From: Bacteroidota bacterium | Lineage (GTDB): Bacteria; Bacteroidota; Bacteroidia; Chitinophagales; Chitinophagaceae | Assembly (NCBI GenBank): GCA_023427575.1 | Contig: JAEZAY010000333.1 | Span: forward strand, 1 to 5,738 | Direction: 5' to 3' | Length of the DNA stretch: 5,738 nt | In this document: piece after piece, positions 1 through 5,738 of the stretch | Numbering within the stretch: position 1 is the first letter of the stretch | How the letters are laid out: each line of letters begins with the position of its first letter | The notes under the pieces: generated by a model | Told to the model about the DNA's origin: nothing | Databases searched by the model: none | Seen by the model: only the letters and a program-made list of their open reading frames with translations | Made by a program: the position numbers and the translations under genes

Positions 1-74
1 CATTGGTGTCCGGGTAAAATGTATTTCCCCGGGCCTCGGAAGAAATCCGTTAAGAAAATTGAAATGAACACAGT

Positions 75-114
75 GATAATGAGATAATGAGATAATGAGA
101 TAATGTGCTAATGT
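75..114. repeat. 8-bp tandem repeat, five units
   Basis: Three exact copies of GATAATGA (75-98) are followed by GATAATGT and the diverged GCTAATGT (99-114). The pattern then fades into an AATGTGAAAAT stretch. It lies in noncoding DNA and has no obvious relation to a gene start. The reverse complement of AATGTGAAAAT (110-120) reappears at 530-540, just before the ABC transporter gene. Confidence 0.85.
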
Positions 115-190
115 GAAAATTTAAAACGGACGGCGTGGAGGTAGTAAAAACAGTTATTTGAGCCGGGAAACTATTTTTTGCTCGTTAGAG

Positions 191-214
191 GACTCCAGAC
201 TCCAGACTCCCGAC
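191..214. repeat. 7-bp tandem repeat, about 3.4 units
   Basis: Two exact copies of GACTCCA (191-204) are followed by GACTCCC (205-211) and a partial GAC (212-214). It lies in the same noncoding region as the 8-bp repeat. Short heptamer arrays of this kind occur between genes in some Bacteroidota genomes; that is recollection, not a search result. Confidence 0.8.
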
Positions 215-227
215 TTGGATTTATTCC

Positions 228-274
228 GGAGCCCGATTTTTTTGCTCCACTTTTTTTCTAAAAAAATAAGTGGA
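228..274. other. Overlapping AT-rich dyads, possible hairpins
   Basis: Two dyads share bases and so compete. GGAGC (228-232) can pair with GCTCC (244-248). TCCACTT (246-252) can pair with AAGTGGA (268-274), extended inward by T-run/A-run pairing. Neither is followed by a run of T on the strand where it would have to end transcription, so a terminator call is not supported. They may simply reflect the low complexity of this stretch. Confidence 0.35.
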
Positions 275-489
275 AAGGGTCATTTACAATGACTGCTCGT
301 CAACTTACTGTTGATACAGGTTCGGTAAAAATTATTACCCGGACACCAATGAGCCTGAAAACTGCCCGTTATTACCGGAATAAGCAGTTCTTTTTGCAGG
401 TTTGGGCAGAAAGTATTTTTATTGATTTGGTGATTTCGCAAAGGCAAACAATTCCGATGTTAGCGTACCTTCATTAAAAAATTGAACTG

Positions 490-520
490 TTTGCATTAAT
501 CCGGCACAGATTTACATTTG
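490..520 (+). promoter_or_regulatory. Predicted Bacteroidota-type promoter of the ABC transporter gene
   Basis: TTTG at 490-493 and TACATTTG at 513-520 match the Bacteroidota primary sigma-factor -33 (TTTG) and -7 (TAnnTTTG) elements, with a 19-bp spacer. Transcription would then start near 526-528, giving a leader of about 33 nt before the ATG at 560. The leader (ending GATATAGTTGA) carries no Shine-Dalgarno sequence, which is usual in this phylum. Confidence 0.6.
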
Positions 521-559
521 CTTTTTTACATTTTCACATTTGTAATTTGATATAGTTGA

Positions 560-2374
560 ATGGCTGATCAGGCGATTAAGAAAATTTTTGATTTTAGTTT
601 ACTGCGTCGGGTTCTCGGGTATGCTGCACCGTACAGGAATAAATTCATCTTATCCATTGCCCTTGCCATTTTCCTTGCCCTTGTTTCGCCCCTTCGCCCC
701 TATCTGATCCAGCTTACCGTAAATGATTACGTAAAAGAACAGCAGAGCGCCGATATTCAGGACGCGCTGATCCGGATGGTCGTGCTGATAACCGTTATAC
801 AGATTGCGATCTTATTAATTGAATCTTCACTGCGGTTTTATTTCTCTTACTTAACAGCCTTTCTTGGCCAGTCGGTGGTGAAAGATCTGCGGGTGAAGAT
901 CTACCGTAAAATTGTCGGGCTGAACCTTTCGCAATTCGATAAAACGCCCATTGGTACGCTAACCACGCGAACTATAAATGATATCGAATCCATCAATGAT
1001 ATATTTTCGGAAGGCCTGATTTCGATCCTTGCCGACCTGTTGTCGATCATTTGCATACTGGCTTTTATGTTTTGGGTCGACTGGCGCCTTACGCTGATCA
1101 GTCTGGCGCCTTTCCCTTTCCTGATTGTAGCTACCTATTTTTTCAAAGAAAGTGTAAACAGGTCTTTTATCAGGGTCCGGAATGCGGTTTCCAACCTGAA
1201 TGCGTTTGTGCAGGAGCATATTACGGGCATGTCGGTAGTACAGGCTTTTGCAGCCGAAGAGCGGGAATTCAATAAATTTAAAAAGATCAATACCGAACAC
1301 CGGAACGCTAATATCAGGGCCATATTTGCCTATTCCGTGTTTTTTCCGGTGGTGGAAATAGTGCTGGCGGTTGGAACCGGTTTAATGGTTTGGTATGCCG
1401 GTACCCATGCTTTTAATCTGCCGGCCGGCGAAGCCAGTGAATTAATCGGAAAAATGATGTCTTTTTATCTCTGTCTGAACCTGTTATTCCGGCCATTGCG
1501 GGTAATCGCCGATAAGTTTAATGTGTTGCAGATGGGAATGGTAGCCAGCGAAAGAGTGTTCAAGGTGATGGACAATCCGGATTTTATGAAGGATGAAGGC
1601 AGTCTGGTTCCGGCTAAAAGAGAAGGAAAGATTGATTTTCGCAATGTCAGTTTTGGTTATGTCCCCAATCGTGAGGTATTAAAGAACATCAATTTTACGG
1701 CATTTCCCGGCGAAACGGTTGCGCTGGTTGGGCATACCGGCAGCGGCAAAACATCCATTATTAGCCTGATGAACCGGCTTTATGAGATTCAGAAAGGGGA
1801 GATCCGGATTGATGGAATCCCCATTCAGGAATATAAGCTAAACGAACTTCGGAGTTCAATAGGAGTGGTTTTGCAGGACGTGTTTTTATTTTCGGGATCC
1901 ATTCTCGACAATATCACGCTCAGAGACCCTTCAATTTCGAGGGAAAAGGTGGAGGAGGCTGCCAAATTAATTGATATACATGATTTTATCATGGACTTAC
2001 CGGGAGGTTACGATTTTAATGTGATGGAAAGAGGCCATACGCTTTCGCTTGGCCAGCGGCAGTTGATTTCCTTCATCCGGGCCATTCTTTACAATCCCTC
2101 TATTCTAATCCTGGATGAAGCTACCTCCTCCATAGATACGGCCAGTGAATGGCTGATTCAAAAGGCCATCGACCGGCTGATTACCGGGCGTACTTCCATT
2201 GTGATCGCGCATCGCCTGTCAACCATCCGCAAAGCCGACAAGATTATTGTTCTCGACAAAGGGGAGATCCGCGAAATGGGTAATCATGAGGAACTTATGC
2301 AGAAAAGAGGCTACTATTACAAGCTTTATGAAATGCAGTTTGGCACCCAAACCGTACTTGCTGAAAAGGGATGA
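560..2374 (+). CDS. ABC exporter half-transporter (fused membrane and ATPase domains)
   Basis: This 604-residue protein has the layout of a type IV (MsbA/LmrA-like) exporter, which works as a dimer in the inner membrane and uses ATP to move a substrate outward. About six membrane helices can be seen (roughly 29-51, 72-96, 152-172, 176-195, 257-280, 294-311), then a nucleotide-binding domain from about 355. Motifs are complete: A-loop Y367, Walker A GHTGSGKT (391-398), Q-loop Q439, signature LSLGQRQ (495-501), Walker B ILILDEA (515-521) with catalytic E520, D-loop SSID (523-526) and H-loop H551. The signature has Leu in place of the first Gly of LSGGQ, a tolerated position. Length is normal for the family. 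The substrate (lipid, drug or peptide) cannot be told from sequence, so I give no symbol. The gene has its own predicted promoter and ends 69 bp before atpB with no clear terminator between. Confidence 0.95.
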   Translation: MADQAIKKIFDFSLLRRVLGYAAPYRNKFILSIALAIFLALVSPLRPYLIQLTVNDYVKEQQSADIQDALIRMVVLITVIQIAILLIESSLRFYFSYLTAFLGQSVVKDLRVKIYRKIVGLNLSQFDKTPIGTLTTRTINDIESINDIFSEGLISILADLLSIICILAFMFWVDWRLTLISLAPFPFLIVATYFFKESVNRSFIRVRNAVSNLNAFVQEHITGMSVVQAFAAEEREFNKFKKINTEHRNANIRAIFAYSVFFPVVEIVLAVGTGLMVWYAGTHAFNLPAGEASELIGKMMSFYLCLNLLFRPLRVIADKFNVLQMGMVASERVFKVMDNPDFMKDEGSLVPAKREGKIDFRNVSFGYVPNREVLKNINFTAFPGETVALVGHTGSGKTSIISLMNRLYEIQKGEIRIDGIPIQEYKLNELRSSIGVVLQDVFLFSGSILDNITLRDPSISREKVEEAAKLIDIHDFIMDLPGGYDFNVMERGHTLSLGQRQLISFIRAILYNPSILILDEATSSIDTASEWLIQKAIDRLITGRTSIVIAHRLSTIRKADKIIVLDKGEIREMGNHEELMQKRGYYYKLYEMQFGTQTVLAEKG

Positions 2375-2391
2375 TCTTTTTCCGACATAAT

Positions 2392-2423
2392 TTCGTTTTT
2401 TAGTCTTCCGGATGCTATCTTTG
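2392..2423 (+). promoter_or_regulatory. Predicted promoter of the atp operon
   Basis: TATCTTTG at 2416-2423 fits the Bacteroidota -7 consensus TAnnTTTG exactly. The best -33 candidate is the imperfect TTCG at 2392-2395, with a 20-bp spacer. A start near 2429-2431 would leave a leader of only about 13-15 nt before the atpB ATG at 2444. No strong Shine-Dalgarno sequence is present (only AGG close to the ATG). Readthrough from the upstream ABC gene remains possible because no hairpin terminator separates them. Confidence 0.6.
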
Positions 2424-2443
2424 CGCCAAATTTAACCACAGGT

Positions 2444-3887
<1,444 letters not shown>

Positions 3888-3895
3888 CATCATCC

Positions 3896-3936
3896 AAATG
3901 CCGCACTCAACGCAAAGGGCCGAGAGTGCGGCATTT
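3896..3936 (+). promoter_or_regulatory. Strong hairpin between atpE and atpF (13-bp perfect stem)
   Basis: AAATGCCGCACTC (3896-3908) pairs perfectly with GAGTGCGGCATTT (3924-3936) around a 15-nt loop. It begins nine bases after the atpE stop. The right arm ends in TTT and AATT follows, but there is no long U-run, so it is at most a partial terminator. More likely roles are protecting the atpE 3' end from exonucleases or marking a processing site, which would raise atpE mRNA over downstream genes. That role is inference; the structure is directly visible. Confidence 0.75.
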
Positions 3937-3940
3937 AATT

Positions 3941-3958
3941 AGCCGACCAGGTTCGGCT
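3941..3958 (+). promoter_or_regulatory. Second hairpin between atpE and atpF (6-bp stem)
   Basis: AGCCGA (3941-3946) pairs with TCGGCT (3953-3958) around a 6-nt loop. It starts four bases after the larger hairpin ends, and 33 bases before the atpF ATG. No U-run follows, so termination is unlikely. Together the two hairpins fill most of the 104-bp gap, leaving an A-rich unstructured leader before atpF. Confidence 0.5.
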
Positions 3959-3991
3959 GATTTCAAACAATCAAACTATCAAATTAGATAT

Positions 3992-4486
3992 ATGGATTTA
4001 TTGATTCCATCCTTTGGATTGATATTCTGGACACTGCTTATTTTTCTGATCGTTCTGTACATCCTGAAAAAATTTGCCTGGAAGCCCATTCTCGGTTCCC
4101 TGAAGGAAAGAGAAAACAGCATTGCAGGTTCACTGGCATCGGCTGAAAGAGTGCGTGCGGAAATGGCGCAGCTGAAAAATGAAAATGAAGCCCTGCTGGC
4201 AAAGGCCCGAGAAGAGCGTGCTGCTCTTTTGAAAGAAGCCCGGGATACAAAAGACAAGATCATTAATGAAGCGAAAGAACAGGCAAAGGTTGAAGCCAAC
4301 ATAGTGATTATGGAGGCGCAGGCGGCTATTCAGCAGCAGAAAATGGCGGCTCTCACCGATGTAAAAAATCAGGTTGGTTTATTGGTGATCGAAATTTCTG
4401 AAAAGGTTTTACGCCGTGAGCTGGGCAACAAACAGGAACAGGAAAACTTTATCAGACAATTGTCGAATGAAGTAAAGCTTAACTAA
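3992..4486 (+). CDS. atpF: F-type ATP synthase subunit b (peripheral stalk)
   Basis: Subunit b anchors the stator: one N-terminal membrane helix and a long helical stalk that reaches the delta subunit on top of the head. The 164-residue protein shows the helix at about 7-25, the usual KKFAWKPI junction (26-33), then a charged, Ala-rich helical region (about 36-140) suited to a right-handed coiled coil, and ISEKVLRREL (135-144) near the end. I chose the ATG at 3992. The frame stays open back to a GTG at 3926, but that start lies inside the right arm of a strong hairpin and would add 22 residues before the membrane helix, unlike the family, which starts MDL-x-P or similar. Only one b-type gene is seen here. 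Confidence 0.95.
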   Translation: MDLLIPSFGLIFWTLLIFLIVLYILKKFAWKPILGSLKERENSIAGSLASAERVRAEMAQLKNENEALLAKAREERAALLKEARDTKDKIINEAKEQAKVEANIVIMEAQAAIQQQKMAALTDVKNQVGLLVIEISEKVLRRELGNKQEQENFIRQLSNEVKLN

Positions 4487-4488
4487 CC

Positions 4489-4527
4489 AAACCTGAAACG
4501 TTTAAAGATTTCAGGTTTTTAAATCTT
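4489..4527 (+). promoter_or_regulatory. Two mutually exclusive hairpins between atpF and atpH
   Basis: AAACCTGAAA (4489-4498) pairs perfectly with TTTCAGGTTT (4509-4518) around a 10-nt loop, and the stem runs into a TTTTT stretch (4516-4520), giving a weak terminator-like shape. A second dyad, AAGATTT (4505-4511) with AAATCTT (4521-4527), shares bases 4509-4511 with the first, so both cannot form fully at once. The structures sit two bases after the atpF stop and end 13 bases before the atpH start. Possible roles are partial termination or control of access to the atpH start; neither is shown by sequence alone. Confidence 0.55.
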
Positions 4528-4540
4528 CAAAATTTCCGGT

Positions 4541-5104
4541 ATGTTGAATCCGCGACTGGCAGGCAGGTATGCAAAAAGTTTGGTTGATCTCGCCACTGAG
4601 AGCAATCAGCTTGATGTGGTTTATAAAGATATGCAGTTCCTGAATGGAGCTGTCAGAGGAAGTAAGGAACTTGTTTCTCTTCTGAAAAGCCCGATTGTTA
4701 CTGCCGATAAGAAACTGGCAGTGATGGATGCGGTTTCAAAAGAAAAGGTGTCCGATCTAACGGCTTCGTTTAACCGCCTTTTAATCCGGAAGGGTAGAGA
4801 AGGTATTCTGCCTGAAATCATCCACGCTTTCATTGATCAGTATAAAACCATCCGTGGAATTCATGTTGTGAAATTAACAACTGCCGCACCCATCAGCGAA
4901 GAACTGAGCAATGAAATCAAAAAGAAGATTCGGGAAGAAAACAATATTGAAAATATTGAACTGCAAACCAAAGTAAATCCCGAAATTATCGGCGGTTTTG
5001 TGTTGGAACTGGGCGATTCGCTGGTTGATGCAAGTATTTCATATGATCTGAATGTGATCAAAAAACAATTTCTGAACAACGACTTTATTTATAAGATCCG
5101 GTAA
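4541..5104 (+). CDS. atpH: F-type ATP synthase subunit delta (stalk-head connector)
   Basis: The bacterial delta subunit (OSCP in mitochondria) joins the b-subunit stalk to the N-terminal ends of alpha subunits on top of the F1 head. The 187-residue length is close to the family norm. The N-terminal helical domain begins NPRLAGRYAKSLVDLA (3-18), typical of the family. The C-terminal part holds the conserved GGFVLELGDSLVDASI (151-166), matching the family's IGGF-x6-D signature. The ATG at 4541 gives the expected start; its leader lacks a Shine-Dalgarno sequence. It lies between atpF (54-bp gap) and atpA (59-bp gap), its usual place in the operon. Confidence 0.95.
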   Translation: MLNPRLAGRYAKSLVDLATESNQLDVVYKDMQFLNGAVRGSKELVSLLKSPIVTADKKLAVMDAVSKEKVSDLTASFNRLLIRKGREGILPEIIHAFIDQYKTIRGIHVVKLTTAAPISEELSNEIKKKIREENNIENIELQTKVNPEIIGGFVLELGDSLVDASISYDLNVIKKQFLNNDFIYKIR

Positions 5105-5163
5105 TTGTCGGAATCCATTCCCTTCGGGGCAACGCTAATAAAAAGCTTTAAATAATAACAAAC

Positions 5164-5738
5164 ATGGTAGATATTAAATCAGATGAGATTTCAGCGATAC
5201 TGCGCCAGCAGTTAAGCAATTTCAACGCTGCTGCTGATCTTGAAGAGGTAGGAACAGTGCTGCAGGTTGGTGACGGTATTGCCCGCGTGTACGGACTGAA
5301 TAGTGTTCGTAGTGGCGAGCTGGTTGAATTCGATAATGATGTAAGAGCAATCGCACTTAACCTGGAAGAGGATAATGTGGGGGTGGTATTAATGGGTGAT
5401 TATACAGCCATTAAGGAAGGTGCCAAAGTTCGCAGAACAGGTAAGATCGCCTCGATCCAGGTGGGAGAGGGAATGCTGAACCGTGTGGTTAATACCCTTG
5501 GCGAGCCCATCGATGGTAAAGGTCCGATTACAGGTGAGCGTTATGAAATGCCGCTGGAGCGTAAAGCACCGGGGGTTATTTTCAGGGAACCGGTAAAAGA
5601 ACCTTTGCAAACTGGTTTGAAAGCCATTGATGCAATGATTCCCGTAGGCCGCGGTCAGCGTGAGCTGATCATCGGCGACCGCCAGACCGGTAAAACAGCG
5701 ATCGCAATAGATACGATCATCAATCAGAAAGAATTTTA
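5164..5738 (+). CDS. atpA: F-type ATP synthase subunit alpha, N-terminal part (cut by window edge)
   Basis: Alpha alternates with beta in the F1 head; its nucleotide sites are non-catalytic but structural and regulatory. The frame runs from the ATG at 5164 to the last base without a stop: 191 complete codons, a bit over a third of a typical 500-530-residue protein. The N-terminal beta-barrel region includes [17 protein letters not shown] (29-45). The nucleotide-binding domain begins with [11 protein letters not shown] (110-120), [20 protein letters not shown] (149-168) and the Walker A motif GDRQTGKT (171-178), which is the alpha-type form; beta has GGAGVGKT instead. The leader is A-rich (AATAATAACAAAC) with no Shine-Dalgarno sequence. 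atpG would be the expected next gene, but it is outside the window. Confidence 0.96.
   Translation, partial: MVDIKSDEISAILRQQLSNFNAAADLEEVGTVLQVGDGIARVYGLNSVRSGELVEFDNDVRAIALNLEEDNVGVVLMGDYTAIKEGAKVRRTGKIASIQVGEGMLNRVVNTLGEPIDGKGPITGERYEMPLERKAPGVIFREPVKEPLQTGLKAIDAMIPVGRGQRELIIGDRQTGKTAIAIDTIINQKEF

Larger units (their letters stand above)
1..351. repeat. Inverted repeat, 17-bp perfect arms (1-17 / 335-351), MITE-like
   Basis: The first 17 bases, CATTGGTGTCCGGGTAA, are the exact reverse complement of positions 335-351, TTACCCGGACACCAATG. The match breaks at the next inner base. On the outer side it cannot be followed because the left arm begins at the window edge, so the arms could be longer. 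About 317 bp separate them, without a transposase gene. Known biology: terminal inverted repeats of this size flank insertion sequences and their non-autonomous MITE derivatives. Inference: this is a small non-autonomous element or two ends of related elements. No target-site duplication can be checked, since the left flank is missing. Confidence 0.55.
1..489. other. Intergenic, repeat-rich region without a convincing gene
   Basis: This is the only long stretch lacking a supported gene. It holds a 17-bp inverted repeat (1-17 and 335-351), an 8-bp tandem repeat (75-114), a 7-bp tandem repeat (191-214) and AT-rich dyads near 228-274. There is one open frame of 62 codons (289-477) without recognisable domain or family resemblance, and the right arm of the inverted repeat lies inside it, so I do not call it a gene. 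Low-complexity runs of T and A (237-267) fit noncoding DNA. The region may be the decayed edge of an insertion element or simple intergenic repeat DNA; its left boundary is outside the window. Confidence 0.7.

Noticed and set aside
246..274. Hairpin TCCACTT/AAGTGGA as an intrinsic terminator
   Set aside because: No U-run follows the stem on either strand; the T and A runs are inside the hairpin, so it does not have terminator form.
289..477. 62-codon open frame on the + strand before the ABC gene
   Set aside because: No recognisable domain or family resemblance; one arm of the inverted repeat lies inside it, the flanks are low-complexity, and the predicted ABC promoter follows immediately. 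It is better read as chance open frame in noncoding DNA.
959..1300. Open frames on the minus strand and in other frames across the ABC and atp genes
   Set aside because: They overlap strongly supported genes, show no family resemblance, and are expected shadows of coding sequence.
3926..3991. Upstream GTG start extending AtpF by 22 residues
   Set aside because: The GTG is inside the right arm of a 13-bp hairpin, and the added residues precede the membrane helix with no family resemblance. The ATG at 3992 gives the normal subunit b start.
5110..5121. Small dyad GGAAT/ATTCC in the atpH-atpA gap
   Set aside because: The loop would be only two bases and the stem five, so it is unlikely to form a stable hairpin.

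Overview
The window reads as part of a Bacteroidota chromosome. Three things point there. The F-type ATP synthase genes run in the order atpB-atpE-atpF-atpH-atpA. AtpB has a cleavable signal peptide and a long N-terminal extension, as is usual in that phylum. Two upstream sites match the Bacteroidota sigma-factor -7 element TAnnTTTG, and the genes lack clear Shine-Dalgarno sequences. I cannot fix the family from sequence alone. An ABC transporter lying directly before atpB, rather than atpC, argues weakly against a Bacteroides-type layout. All convincing genes are on the + strand.

Layout. Positions 1-489 hold no convincing gene. They contain a 17-bp perfect inverted repeat with arms at 1-17 and 335-351, an 8-bp tandem repeat (75-114), a 7-bp tandem repeat (191-214) and AT-rich hairpins; this looks like repeat-laden intergenic or mobile-element-derived DNA. 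A good promoter match at 490-520 precedes a 604-residue ABC exporter half-transporter (560-2374). A second promoter match at about 2392-2423 sits in the 69-bp gap before atpB and should start the ATP synthase transcript with a very short leader. Then come atpB (a), atpE (c), atpF (b), atpH (delta) and the first 191 codons of atpA (alpha), which runs off the right edge.

How the genes work together. AtpB and the AtpE ring form the proton path of the membrane Fo sector. AtpF and AtpH form the peripheral stalk, which holds the alpha/beta head still. AtpA is a structural, nucleotide-binding head subunit. The residues of AtpE predict coupling to protons, not sodium. AtpB has the mitochondria-like exchange of the His/Glu pair relative to E. 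coli. The ABC exporter has no evident functional link beyond adjacency and shared direction.

The least ordinary signals are the RNA-level structures inside the atp operon and the 5' repeat region. Two hairpins lie in series between atpE and atpF, one with a perfect 13-bp stem. Two mutually exclusive hairpins lie between atpF and atpH. I see no clear sign of a wholly new gene system.
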